From NCBI RefSeq assembly GCF_007830495.1, contig NZ_VLKW01000005.1:243641-307640 (forward strand): a stretch of DNA of 64,000 nt, given 5' to 3'. Positions within the stretch are counted from its first letter, which is position 1. Each line of letters begins with the position of its first letter. The position numbers and the translations under genes were made by a program. Positions 1-7,917 of this stretch are shown in pieces. Origin of the DNA: Pseudoduganella flava (GTDB lineage Bacteria; Pseudomonadota; Gammaproteobacteria; Burkholderiales; Burkholderiaceae_D). The notes under the pieces are model-generated. The model was not told the origin of the DNA. It worked only from the letters and a program-made list of their open reading frames with translations, and did not search any database.

Positions 1-75
1 AGCGAGGGGTAGCGGAGCGAGGGGTAGCGGAGCGAGGGGTAGCGGAGCGAGGGGTAGCGGAGCGAGGGGTTAGCG
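1..75. repeat. 15-bp tandem repeat at the window edge
   Basis: Four perfect copies of the unit agcgaggggtagcgg (1-60) are followed by a partial fifth copy and decayed copies to about 105. The array probably continues to the left of the window. There are no spacers, so it is not a CRISPR array. No gene is visible in 1-298 apart from this array and two hairpins. Confidence 0.9.
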
Positions 76-118
76 AAGCGAGAGTACGTTGGAGCGGAGC
101 GTAAAGGCCTGAAGTGAG

Positions 119-140
119 AAAGCCCGGTGCGCCGGGCTTT
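119..140. terminator. Hairpin, possible terminator
   Basis: A 9-bp perfect stem (aaagcccgg / ccgggcttt) closes a 4-base loop. Only a short T run follows on either strand, so it is a weak intrinsic terminator at best. It may serve as a backup to the stronger hairpin at 262-289, which has the same core stem sequence. Confidence 0.45.
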
Positions 141-261
141 CGAGTGTTCAAAGCGGACGGGACTCGCCGACATCCTGCCGGCCGCGGTTTCGCCTGCAGG
201 CGAAACCCTTCGAGGCCCGCCGGGCTCCCCGCAGGGGGAGCCCTCCGCTGCGCCAGAATGC

Positions 262-289
262 AAAAAAGCCCGGCAAGCCGGGCTTTTTT
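262..289. terminator. Bidirectional intrinsic terminator after the tRNA cluster
   Basis: Six A, a GCCCGGC stem, an AA loop, the matching GCCGGGC and seven T give a hairpin with a T tract on both strands. On the minus strand it lies directly after the last tRNA-Asp gene and should end the tRNA-Val/Asp/Asp transcript. Confidence 0.85.
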
Positions 290-298
290 TGCTTATTC

Positions 299-375
299 TG
301 GCGGAGCGGACGGGGCTCGAACCCGCGACCCCCGGCGTGACAGGCCGGTATTCTAACCAACTGAACTACCGCTCC
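299..375 (-). tRNA. tRNA-Asp (GTC), copy 2
   Basis: The reverse strand folds as a full 77-nt cloverleaf. The acceptor stem GGAGCGG/CCGCTCC is followed by discriminator G and an encoded CCA. The anticodon loop carries GTC and the T-arm reads GGGTTCGAGCCC. The sequence is identical to the neighbouring copy at 418-494, and the two are probably cotranscribed with tRNA-Val. Confidence 0.97.
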
Positions 376-417
376 AGGTAGTGCTTCTTCTCGAAGCGAA
401 ATGCTGTTCGTTTTTGC

Positions 418-494
418 TGGCGGAGCGGACGGGGCTCGAACCCGCGACCCCCGGCGTGACAGGCCGGTATTCTAACCAACTGAACTACCGCTCC
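418..494 (-). tRNA. tRNA-Asp (GTC), copy 1
   Basis: This 77-nt reverse-strand cloverleaf is identical to the copy at 299-375, with anticodon GTC and an encoded CCA. The 42-nt spacer between the two copies carries no promoter that I recognise, which suggests processing from a shared precursor. Confidence 0.97.
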
Positions 495-543
495 TGCAAA
501 AACGATTTACACGGTTTTTACCGCTGCCCGGCCGTGTCCGGAC

Positions 544-619
544 TGGTGGGCGCTGAGAGGGTCGAACTCCCGACCTAATCCTTGTAAGGGATCCGCTCTA
601 CCAACTGAGCTAAGCGCCC
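544..619 (-). tRNA. tRNA-Val (TAC)
   Basis: This 76-nt reverse-strand cloverleaf has the acceptor stem GGGCGCT/AGCGCCC, discriminator A, an encoded CCA and anticodon TAC in a seven-base loop. It lies 80 bp downstream of hupB and upstream of the two tRNA-Asp genes, the usual order in Oxalobacteraceae. Confidence 0.97.
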
Positions 620-699
620 AACGAACGTGATCGCAACAAGCTAGAACTTAAAGCTCGAGTTCAACGCCCGATTCGGTGCGGCGTGCGCACCGAAGTCCA

Positions 700-972
700 T
701 TAGTTTACAGCATCTTTCAGCGCTTTACCAGCCTTAAATTTCGGTACTTTCGCTGCATCGATCGTGATCTCTTCCTTGGTGCGCGGGTTGCGGCCGGTAC
801 GGGCAGCGCGCTCGCTCACCATGAAGGTGCCGAAGCCGACCAGGGTGACGCTGTCGTTCTTGGCCAGAGTGGTGGTTACGCCATCGATCATCGCGTCCAG
901 GGCGCGCGCCGCGGCCGCCTTGGAGATGTCAGCGGAAGTCGCGATATGGTCGATCAGTTCAGTCTTGTTCAC
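700..972 (-). CDS. hupB: DNA-binding protein HU-beta
   Basis: A 90-residue HU-family nucleoid protein of the usual length. It binds and bends DNA as a dimer in the nucleoid. The N-terminal helical dimerisation region ([11 protein letters not shown]) is followed by the core GFGTF turn near residue 47 and the DNA-binding arm with RTGRNP around residues 59-64. The start codon is GTG: a GGGGAA ribosome-binding site sits a few bases upstream, and the nearby ATG runs straight into a stop. It is downstream of lon on the same strand but separated by a strong terminator, so it must have its own promoter in 973-1125. Confidence 0.97.
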   Translation of the reverse strand: MNKTELIDHIATSADISKAAAARALDAMIDGVTTTLAKNDSVTLVGFGTFMVSERAARTGRNPRTKEEITIDAAKVPKFKAGKALKDAVN

Positions 973-1125
973 AGCATGTTCCCCGTCACAAAGGTTTAAA
1001 TCGTTTATACCGTTTGCGACGACGCCGCAGACGGTACTTGTTAAGGCAGAGAAAAATCTCAGGCCGTATTAGACAGGGGCGCTTCACTCTGTGTCAAGGC
1101 TGCAAGATGTAAAAAATGACTGGAG

Positions 1126-1164
1126 AAAATAAAAAAAAGAGCGCCGGAAGTTCCCTTCCGGCGC
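1126..1164 (-). terminator. Intrinsic terminator of lon
   Basis: A 10-bp perfect stem (gcgccggaag / cttccggcgc, 1141-1164) with a TTCC loop is followed on the minus strand by a T-rich tract (complement of 1126-1140). It begins 40 bp after the lon stop codon. Confidence 0.92.
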
Positions 1165-1203
1165 CCTTTTCCGCTCAGCTTATGATCAGCTTGCTAACGG
1201 TAC

Positions 1204-3615
1204 TTAGTGTTTCACCACTTCCGTCTGGCCGTCCGGCTTCTGCGCCGCGGCAGGCACCGCCTCGACCGCGGGCACGTCCGCGAGCGGCTCCGGCTGGCGT
1301 TCCAGCGCCACTTCAAGCACCTTGTCGATCCAGCGCACGGGCACGATCTCGAGCTTGTTCTTGACGTTGTCCGGGATCTCGGCCAGGTCCTTCACGTTCT
1401 GCTCGGGGATCAGCACCGTCTTGATGCCGCCGCGATGCGCCGCCAGCAGCTTCTCCTTCAGGCCGCCGATCGGCAACACCTCGCCGCGCAGCGTGATCTC
1501 GCCCGTCATCGCCACGTCGGCACGCACGGGGATGCCGGTGAACACCGACACCATCGCCGTCGTCATCGCGATGCCGGCGGACGGACCGTCCTTCGGCGTC
1601 GCGCCTTCCGGCACGTGGATGTGGATGTCCTGCTTCTCGAACGCTTCAGGCTTGATGCCCAGGCGCTGCGCACGGCTCCGTACCACGGTGCGGGCGGCTT
1701 CGATCGATTCCTTCATCACGTCGCCCAAGGTACCCGTGCGGATCACGTTGCCCTTGCCCGGCATCGTCACCGACTCGATCGTCAGCAGCTCGCCGCCCAC
1801 TTCCGTGTAGGCGAGGCCGACCACCTGGCCTACCTGGTTGTCCTTCTCGGCCACGCCGAAGTCGTAGCGGCGCACGCCCAGGAACTTGTCCAGGTTCTTC
1901 GGCGTGACGGCCACCTTCTTCTCGGTCTTCTTCAGCAACAGCAGCTTGACGACCTTGCGGCAGATCTTCGACACCTCGCGTTCCAGCGAACGCACGCCGG
2001 CTTCGCGGGTGTAGTAGCGGATCACGTCGCGGATGGCCGCTTCGGACACCGTGATCTCGCCTTCCTTCAGGCCGTTGTTCTTGATCTGCTTCGGCAGCAG
2101 GTAGCGCAGCGCGATGCTGGTCTTCTCGTCTTCCGTGTAACCGGACAGGCGGATCACTTCCATCCGGTCCAGCAGTGCCGGCGGGATGTTGTACGAGTTC
2201 GACGTCGCCACGAACATCACGTCGGACAGGTCGAAGTCCACCTCGATGTAGTGGTCCGAGAACGTGTGGTTCTGTTCCGGGTCCAGCACCTCGAGCAGCG
2301 CGGCCGACGGATCGCCGCGGAAGTCCGCGCCCATTTTGTCGATCTCGTCCAGCAGGAACAGCGGGTTGCGTACGCCGACTTTCGACAGCGACTGCAGCAC
2401 CTTGCCCGGCATCGAGCCGATGTAGGTACGGCGGTGACCGCGGATCTCGGCTTCGTCGCGCACGCCACCCAATGCCATCCGCACGTACTTGCGGTTGGTG
2501 GCACGGGCGATCGACTGGCCCAGCGACGTCTTGCCGACGCCCGGAGGACCGACGAAGCACAGGATCGGCGCCTTCAGCTTGTCGACGCGTTGCTGCACCG
2601 CGAGGTATTCCAGGATGCGTTCCTTGACCTTCTCGAGGCCGTAGTGATCCGTCTCCAGCACCTTCTCGGCGTTGGACAGGTCGCTGTTGACCTTCGACTT
2701 CTTCTTCCACGGCAGCGACACCAGGGTGTCGATGTAGTTGCGCACGACGGTCGCCTCGGCGGACATCGGCGACATCAGCTTCAGTTTCTTCAGTTCGGCA
2801 TTGGCCTTGTCCAGTGCCTCTTTCGGCATCTTGGCGGCTTGCACCTTCTTCTCGAGTTCGTCAAAATCGGCGCCCTCTTCGCCTTCGCCCAGTTCCTTCT
2901 GGATGGCCTTGACCTGTTCGTTCAGGTAGTACTCGCGCTGCGACTTTTCCATCTGGCGCTTGACGCGGCCACGGATGCGCTTCTCGACCTGCAGGATGTC
3001 CAGCTCGCCTTCCAGCTGGCCCAGCAGATGCTCCAGGCGTTTCGCAACGTTGAAGATCTCCAGGATGACCTGCTTCTGCTCGAGCTTGAGCGGCAGGTGC
3101 GCGGCAACGGTGTCGGCCAGGCGGCCGGCGTCGTCGATGCCCGACAGGGATGCGAGGATCTCGGGCGGAATCTTTTTGTTCAGTTTGACGTACTGGTCGA
3201 ACTGCTGGACGATCGCGCGGCGCATCGCCTCGATCTCGGAATCGTCGCCGATCTCGGAGTCCAGCGGTTGCAGCTCAGCCACAAAGTGCGTCGGCGTATC
3301 GGTAATCTTGCGGATGCGTGCACGCTGCGCGCCTTCGACGAGCACCTTGACGGTGCCATCGGGCAGTTTCAGCATTTGCAGGATGTTGGCGACGCAGCCG
3401 ATCTCGTAAATGTCGGCAGGGGACGGCTCGTCCTTGGCGGCTGCCTTCTGTGCGGCAAGCATGATGCTCTTGCCCTGCTCCATTGCCGCTTCCAGCGCCT
3501 TGATCGATTTTGGACGCCCCACGAACAGGGGTATCACCATATGCGGGAAAACGACGACATCCCGTAAAGGCAACAACGGCAGTTGGGTCTGCTCAGTTAA
3601 TTTGGAAGTTGTCAT
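1204..3615 (-). CDS. lon: ATP-dependent protease Lon
   Basis: A soluble AAA+ serine protease of 803 residues, full length for LonA, that degrades misfolded and regulatory proteins in the cytoplasm. It has an N-terminal substrate-binding domain (about 1-200), a coiled-coil linker, an AAA+ module with Walker A GPPGVGKTS and Walker B LFLLDEIDK, and a C-terminal S16 protease domain. The catalytic Ser lies in PKDGPSAGIA and the partner Lys in GGLKEKLLAA. An AAGGT ribosome-binding site precedes the ATG. The run clpP, clpX, lon, hupB on one strand is the common proteobacterial order. Regulation by heat shock is expected for the family but no sigma-32 promoter was identified here. Confidence 0.98.
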   Translation of the reverse strand: MTTSKLTEQTQLPLLPLRDVVVFPHMVIPLFVGRPKSIKALEAAMEQGKSIMLAAQKAAAKDEPSPADIYEIGCVANILQMLKLPDGTVKVLVEGAQRARIRKITDTPTHFVAELQPLDSEIGDDSEIEAMRRAIVQQFDQYVKLNKKIPPEILASLSGIDDAGRLADTVAAHLPLKLEQKQVILEIFNVAKRLEHLLGQLEGELDILQVEKRIRGRVKRQMEKSQREYYLNEQVKAIQKELGEGEEGADFDELEKKVQAAKMPKEALDKANAELKKLKLMSPMSAEATVVRNYIDTLVSLPWKKKSKVNSDLSNAEKVLETDHYGLEKVKERILEYLAVQQRVDKLKAPILCFVGPPGVGKTSLGQSIARATNRKYVRMALGGVRDEAEIRGHRRTYIGSMPGKVLQSLSKVGVRNPLFLLDEIDKMGADFRGDPSAALLEVLDPEQNHTFSDHYIEVDFDLSDVMFVATSNSYNIPPALLDRMEVIRLSGYTEDEKTSIALRYLLPKQIKNNGLKEGEITVSEAAIRDVIRYYTREAGVRSLEREVSKICRKVVKLLLLKKTEKKVAVTPKNLDKFLGVRRYDFGVAEKDNQVGQVVGLAYTEVGGELLTIESVTMPGKGNVIRTGTLGDVMKESIEAARTVVRSRAQRLGIKPEAFEKQDIHIHVPEGATPKDGPSAGIAMTTAMVSVFTGIPVRADVAMTGEITLRGEVLPIGGLKEKLLAAHRGGIKTVLIPEQNVKDLAEIPDNVKNKLEIVPVRWIDKVLEVALERQPEPLADVPAVEAVPAAAQKPDGQTEVVKH

Positions 3616-3753
3616 GGCGTACCTTATGTAAAAGCATGTTTATGATGTAGGCACTCGCAGCCGAATCACAAGACCCGCGGCCAGAATAATTTCCGACAAT
3701 ACATAATTGCTGAAAATCTAGCCAGCGTTGCTCTAAAAGAAGAGGCAAATAAA

Positions 3754-3787
3754 AAAGCCACGCGCGACAGGCGCCGCGAGTGGCTTT
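3754..3787 (-). terminator. Intrinsic terminator of clpX
   Basis: The inverted repeat aaagccac (3754-3761) / gtggcttt (3780-3787) has further GC pairing inside it. On the minus strand it is followed by TTT-TATTT. It lies about 115 bp beyond the clpX stop. The remaining 3616-3900 holds the lon promoter region and no gene. Confidence 0.85.
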
Positions 3788-3900
3788 CCGAGTGAAGCCT
3801 GCTTCTCTTATTGGTTTCGATTGTACTGCGTTGCCCTACGGATGCAAAACGCTTTTTACGAGCAGTGTGCAGTCCTTAGTTTCTTGGCCATTCAATCGTT

Positions 3901-5169
3901 TCAGTTCTCGCCAGACGCTTTCGGCGATTCCTGATAAATCAACAAGGGCTTTGCACCTTGGGTAATCGTGTTTTCATCGATCACCACCTTGGTGACATTC
4001 TGCTGATTCGGCAGGTCATACATCACGTCCAGCAGCGCGTGCTCGAGAATCGAGCGCAGGCCGCGTGCGCCGGTCTTGCGGGCCAGCGCCTTCTTCGCGA
4101 TCGCATGCAGTGCGGCCGGACGGATTTCCAGTTCGGCGCCTTCCATTTCCAGCAGCTTGCTGTATTGCTTGACCAGCGCGTTCTTCGGCTCGATCAGGAT
4201 CTGGATCAGCGCCTCTTCCGTCAGTTCCGACAGCGTGGCGACGACCGGCAGGCGGCCCACCAGCTCGGGAATCAGGCCGAACTTGATCAGGTCTTCCGGT
4301 TCCGCTTCCAGCATGATGTCGGACGCGGTGCGCTGCTCCTTGCTCTTCACGGTCGCCGAGAAGCCGATCCCGCTCTTCTCGGAACGGTTCGAGATGATCT
4401 TCGCCAGGCCGTCGAACGCGCCGCCGCAGATGAACATGATGTTCGTCGTGTCGATCTGCACGAAGTCCTGGTTCGGGTGCTTGCGGCCGCCCTGCGGCGG
4501 CACGGAGGCCATCGTGCCTTCGATCAGCTTCAGCAGCGCCTGCTGCACGCCTTCGCCGGACACGTCGCGCGTGATCGACGGGTTGTCCGACTTGCGCGAG
4601 ATCTTGTCGATCTCGTCGATGTAGACGATGCCGCGTTGCGCTTTCTCAACGTCGTAGTTGCAGCTCTGCAACAGCTTCTGGATGATGTTCTCGACGTCCT
4701 CGCCCACGTAGCCCGCTTCCGTCAGCGTGGTCGCGTCGGCGATCACGAACGGCACGTTCAGCATGCGGGCCAGCGTCTGCGCGAGCAGCGTCTTGCCGGA
4801 ACCGGTCGGGCCGACGAGCAGGATGTTGCTCTTGGCCAGCTCGACATCATCCTTCTTGCCCAGGTGTTTCAGGCGCTTGTAGTGGTTGTACACGGCCACG
4901 GACAGGATGCGCTTGGCCGTCAGCTGGCCGATCACGTACTGGTCCAGCAGTTCGGCGATCTCGTGCGGGGTCGGCAGGTCCGACTTCGCGCCCGTGACGG
5001 ATTCGATGCTGGACGTCTCGTCGCGGATGATGTCATTGCACAAATCAATGCACTCGTCGCAGATGAAGACGGAGGGCCCGGCGATCAGCTTCTTGACCTC
5101 GTGCTGGCTCTTGCCGCAGAACGAGCAGTACAGGAGTTTTTCGCCGCTGGAAGATTTTTTGTCGGACAT
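3901..5169 (-). CDS. clpX: ATP-dependent Clp protease ATP-binding subunit ClpX
   Basis: The AAA+ unfoldase partner of ClpP, 422 residues and full length. The N-terminal zinc-binding domain has two CxxC pairs (CSFC near 15-18 and CDEC near 37-40) that dimerise and bind adaptors. Walker A is GPTGSGKT, Walker B is IVYIDEIDK, and the pore and sensor motifs of the family are present. ClpX hexamers unfold tagged substrates and feed them into the ClpP chamber. An intrinsic terminator lies between clpP and clpX, so part of clpX expression probably comes from its own promoter in 5170-5316. Confidence 0.98.
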   Translation of the reverse strand: MSDKKSSSGEKLLYCSFCGKSQHEVKKLIAGPSVFICDECIDLCNDIIRDETSSIESVTGAKSDLPTPHEIAELLDQYVIGQLTAKRILSVAVYNHYKRLKHLGKKDDVELAKSNILLVGPTGSGKTLLAQTLARMLNVPFVIADATTLTEAGYVGEDVENIIQKLLQSCNYDVEKAQRGIVYIDEIDKISRKSDNPSITRDVSGEGVQQALLKLIEGTMASVPPQGGRKHPNQDFVQIDTTNIMFICGGAFDGLAKIISNRSEKSGIGFSATVKSKEQRTASDIMLEAEPEDLIKFGLIPELVGRLPVVATLSELTEEALIQILIEPKNALVKQYSKLLEMEGAELEIRPAALHAIAKKALARKTGARGLRSILEHALLDVMYDLPNQQNVTKVVIDENTITQGAKPLLIYQESPKASGEN

Positions 5170-5316
5170 GGGACGTTTTCTTTAGTTACAAGAATGGTGC
5201 AGACCAAGAATGAAAAGCACCGGCGCGCGCACGGAAATCGAACCCCCGCACGCACTGGCGCATGTGATCAGGCAAGAAGTCCTGCACACAACCACATGCT
5301 ACCCGAAATAAAAATA

Positions 5317-5351
5317 AAACGCCCGGAACGGTGTAGCGTCCGGGCGTTTTT
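5317..5351. terminator. Intrinsic terminator between clpP and clpX
   Basis: A 12-bp stem (aaaacgcccgga 5317-5328 / tccgggcgtttt 5340-5351) with an 11-base loop has T-rich flanks on both strands. On the minus strand it falls 55 bp after the clpP stop and before clpX. Confidence 0.88.
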
Positions 5352-5405
5352 TTCGCTTTTCGCGTGACGCGCTATGCTATCGCTTGGGGTGGCGCTTGAG
5401 CTGCG

Positions 5406-6032
5406 TCAAGCGCGGGTCGTCAACACCTTGTCGATCAGGCCATACTCGGCCGCCTCGTCGCCAGACATGAACCGGTCGCGGTCCGTGTCCTTGGCGATCT
5501 GGTCGATCGTCTGGCCCGTGCGTTCGGCCAGGATGCTGTTCAGGCGATGGCGCAGGTACAGGATTTCCTTGGCCTGGATCTCGATGTCGGACGCCTGGCC
5601 TTGCGAGCCGCCTGACGGCTGGTGGATCATGATGCGGGAGTTCGGCAGCGAGAAGCGCTTGCCCTTCGCGCCGGCGGCCAGCAGGAAGGCGCCCATCGAG
5701 GCGGCCATGCCCGTGCACAGCGTCGACACATCCGGTTTGATGAACTGCATCGTGTCGAAGATCGCCAGGCCGGCGGAAACGGAACCGCCGGGCGAGTTGA
5801 TGTACAGCGAAATATCCTTGTCGGGATTTTCGCTTTCCAGGAACAACAGCTGCGCCACGATCAGGTTGGCCATCTGGTCGTTGACCGGGCCTACCATGAA
5901 TACCACGCGCTCCTTCAGGAGGCGCGAGTAGATGTCATACGAGCGTTCGCCACGACCGCTCTGTTCGATGACCATCGGCACCAGGCCGAGCATTTCCGTG
6001 TCCAGTGCCGGATTGCGGTTCATTCCGATCAT
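5406..6032 (-). CDS. clpP: ATP-dependent Clp protease proteolytic subunit ClpP
   Basis: The serine peptidase of the Clp complex, 208 residues and of normal length. It forms a double heptameric ring that receives substrates from ClpX or ClpA. The catalytic Ser sits in [11 protein letters not shown] and the His in MIHQPSGG, with an Asp about 50 residues further on. There are two possible starts, ATG at 6032 and ATG at 6023. The AAGGA run immediately upstream favours 6032 slightly. It lies downstream of tig and is separated from it by a large hairpin. Confidence 0.98.
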   Translation of the reverse strand: MIGMNRNPALDTEMLGLVPMVIEQSGRGERSYDIYSRLLKERVVFMVGPVNDQMANLIVAQLLFLESENPDKDISLYINSPGGSVSAGLAIFDTMQFIKPDVSTLCTGMAASMGAFLLAAGAKGKRFSLPNSRIMIHQPSGGSQGQASDIEIQAKEILYLRHRLNSILAERTGQTIDQIAKDTDRDRFMSGDEAAEYGLIDKVLTTRA

Positions 6033-6050
6033 TCCTTTTCCTTGTGAAGC

Positions 6051-6099
6051 GCACCGGCCGGCTGGCGTCCGCGGCGCGGAACGGCCAGCCGGCCGGTGC
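6051..6099. promoter_or_regulatory. Large intercistronic hairpin between tig and clpP
   Basis: A perfect 16-bp inverted repeat (6051-6066 with 6084-6099) closes a 17-base loop. It lies in the tig-clpP gap, with its clpP-proximal edge 18 bases before the clpP start and next to the ribosome-binding site. No T tract follows, so it is more likely a processing, stability or translation element than a simple terminator. Confidence 0.75.
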
Positions 6100-6133
6100 C
6101 GGATGTTTGCAGGGGGGTGACCTAACTACGACT

Positions 6134-7474
6134 TCAGCCCTGTGCTGCGCTTCCCATCAGTTCGTCGAACGGGACTTCCTTCGCCGACGTCTTCGACAGG
6201 CCCAGGACGTAAGTAACGACGTTTTCTTCCAATACAAGGGCTTCCACTTCAGCGAGGCGGCGACGGTCGCTGTAGTAGTACTTCAGCACTTCGCGCGGAT
6301 CTTCGTAGCTCTGGGCGAAGTCCTCGATCTGCGCCTTCACCTGCTCAGGCGTCGCCTGCAGGTTGTTGTCGCCGACCAGCTTGGACAGGATCAGGCCCAG
6401 GCGCACGCGGCGCTCGGCCTTGTCCTTGAACAGCTCTGGAGGGAATGGTACATCTTTTACGTTCATGCCGCGGGCAGCCATGTCCTGGCGGGTCATCTCG
6501 GCCAGGCGCTCGGTGTCCTGGGCGATCAGCGCTTGCGGCACGTCCAGCGTGGCGGTCTTGACCAGCGCGTCCATCACGGCTTCCTTGTTGCGCGCCTTGA
6601 CGCGGCCGTTGACTTCACGTTCCAGGTTGACCTTGATGTCCTCGCGCATCTTGGCCAGGTCGCCATCGGCCACGCCCAGCGACTTCGCGAATTCCGCGTC
6701 GACTTCCGGCAGGTGCGCCCATTCCAGCTTCTTCAGCGTGATCGTGAATTCGGCGGTTTTGCCGGCCACGTCCTTGCCATGGTAGTCCTCCGGGAAGGCC
6801 AGCGGGAACGTCTTCGATTCGCCCACTTTCAGGCCCACGGTGGCTGCCTCGAATTCCGGCAGCATGCGGCCTTCGCCCAGCACGAACGTGTAGTCTTCGG
6901 CCTTGCCGCCGGCGAATTCCTCGCCGTCGATCTTGCCGACGAAGTCCACGGTCACGCGGTCGCCGTTGGCGGCCACGGCTTCGCCGCCGTCGCCATGCTC
7001 GCCTGCCTCACCCTTGGTGTGGAAGTGCACGCGCTGCTTGCGCAGGATGTCGATCGTCTTGTCGATCTCGACGTCGGTCACGGTCGACGTCACGGTCTCG
7101 ATCTCGGCCTGGGACAGGTCGCCGATCTCGACTTCCGGATACACCTCGAACGTCGCATCGAACGTCAGCTGGCCTTCCGGCGAGCCTTCCTTCGGCTCGA
7201 TCTTCGGGAAACCTGCCACGCGCAGGTTGTTCTCGTTGGCGGCGTCGTTGAAAGCGCGGCCGACTTTGTCGTTCAGCACTTCGGTCTCGATCTGGTAGCC
7301 GTACTGGGCCGCGACCATCTTCATCGGCACCTTACCCGGGCGGAAGCCGGGAGCACGAGCGGACTTGGCCTGCACCTTCAGGCGCTTTTCCACTTCGGAG
7401 CGGACATCCGCCAGCGGGAAGGAAATCGTGAGACGGCGTTCGAGTTTGCCCAGGTTTTCGACAGCAGTTGCCAT
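6134..7474 (-). CDS. tig: Trigger factor (ribosome-associated chaperone)
   Basis: A peptidyl-prolyl isomerase and chaperone of 446 residues that binds the ribosome exit tunnel. The N-terminal ribosome-binding domain contains a [12 protein letters not shown] signature, a central FKBP-like domain runs from about 165 to 250, and a helical C-terminal substrate domain follows. The ATG at 7474 was chosen (MATAVENLG) because an upstream extension of the frame runs into the tRNA-Leu gene. It is the first protein gene of the tig-clpP-clpX order and is probably cotranscribed with tRNA-Leu. Confidence 0.97.
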   Translation of the reverse strand: MATAVENLGKLERRLTISFPLADVRSEVEKRLKVQAKSARAPGFRPGKVPMKMVAAQYGYQIETEVLNDKVGRAFNDAANENNLRVAGFPKIEPKEGSPEGQLTFDATFEVYPEVEIGDLSQAEIETVTSTVTDVEIDKTIDILRKQRVHFHTKGEAGEHGDGGEAVAANGDRVTVDFVGKIDGEEFAGGKAEDYTFVLGEGRMLPEFEAATVGLKVGESKTFPLAFPEDYHGKDVAGKTAEFTITLKKLEWAHLPEVDAEFAKSLGVADGDLAKMREDIKVNLEREVNGRVKARNKEAVMDALVKTATLDVPQALIAQDTERLAEMTRQDMAARGMNVKDVPFPPELFKDKAERRVRLGLILSKLVGDNNLQATPEQVKAQIEDFAQSYEDPREVLKYYYSDRRRLAEVEALVLEENVVTYVLGLSKTSAKEVPFDELMGSAAQG

Positions 7475-7505
7475 GTAAAAATCGTCCAAAAAATGTAAAT
7501 ACTGT

Positions 7506-7592
7506 TGGTGCGAGGAGGGGGACTCGAACCCCCACACCATTGCTGGCGTCAGGACCTAAACCTGGTGCGTCTACCAATTTCGCCATCCTCGC
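7506..7592 (-). tRNA. tRNA-Leu (TAG)
   Basis: An 87-nt class II tRNA on the reverse strand. The acceptor stem is GCGAGGA/TCCTCGC-type, the anticodon is TAG, there is a long variable arm, the T-arm reads GGGGTTCGAGTCCCC, and CCA is encoded. It lies 31 bp upstream of the tig start on the same strand. Confidence 0.97.
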
Positions 7593-7684
7593 GCTGGAGG
7601 GGACCTCGAAAAAAACCGCGCAAGGTTGTACGCATATAAATGCATACCGCGCGGCATCTTTCGGGGTCCCCGGCACAAAAGCAA

Positions 7685-7716
7685 AGGGCGACCATTAAGT
7701 GAAAACGGGTCGCCCT
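7685..7716 (-). terminator. Probable terminator of the RND efflux operon
   Basis: A 9-bp perfect stem (agggcgacc / ggtcgccct) with a 14-base loop is followed on the minus strand by TTGCTTTTG. It lies about 200 bp after the permease stop codon. The T tract is imperfect. Confidence 0.6.
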
Positions 7717-7813
7717 ACCCTGCGCTACACAGGGGCTTTCAACTTCAACACGGTATTTTACTGGTTTTTCCAGAGAATGGGGATGAAATTTGACGTTTCA
7801 CCAACTCATCATA

Positions 7814-7838
7814 GGGTCAGACCCGCCGGGTCTGACCC
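7814..7838. repeat. GGGTCAGACCC-type palindromic repeat
   Basis: The palindromic half gggtcagaccc and its partner gggtctgaccc are separated by gcc. A second element with the same design, A replaced by G, lies at 7893-7917. Elements of this kind are scattered between genes in Massilia-like genomes (established by general familiarity, not searched here). Confidence 0.7.
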
Positions 7839-7892
7839 AAGCCGTTGATTATTGGGGTGAAGGCCAAATTCAAACCCAAAAAGCAGAGTCTT

Positions 7893-7917
7893 GGGTCGGA
7901 CCCAACGGGTCCGACCC
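7893..7917. repeat. GGGTCGGACCC-type palindromic repeat touching a stop codon
   Basis: gggtcggaccc and gggtccgaccc flank the spacer aac. The last base of this 25-bp element is the final base of the TAG stop codon of the RND permease on the opposite strand. It is a sister copy of the element at 7814-7838. Confidence 0.7.

Larger units (their letters stand above)
7593..7916. other. Gene-free stretch between tRNA-Leu and the efflux operon
   Basis: These 324 bases contain no credible coding sequence. They hold the upstream region of the tRNA-Leu/tig transcript, one hairpin that probably ends the efflux-operon transcript (7685-7716), and two related palindromes (7814-7838 and 7893-7917). Confidence 0.7.

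Noticed and set aside
1..75. A CRISPR array
   Set aside because: Units are 15 bp, directly abutting, with no spacers and no cas genes. The same holds for 20716-20790.
299..494. An assembly duplication of tRNA-Asp
   Set aside because: The flanks of the two copies differ, and tandem tRNA-Asp genes after tRNA-Val are common in this group.
1207..3567. A 786-codon plus-strand frame opposite lon
   Set aside because: Its translation is His/Arg/Leu/Ala-rich low-complexity text typical of the antisense of a high-GC gene; lon itself is unmistakable.
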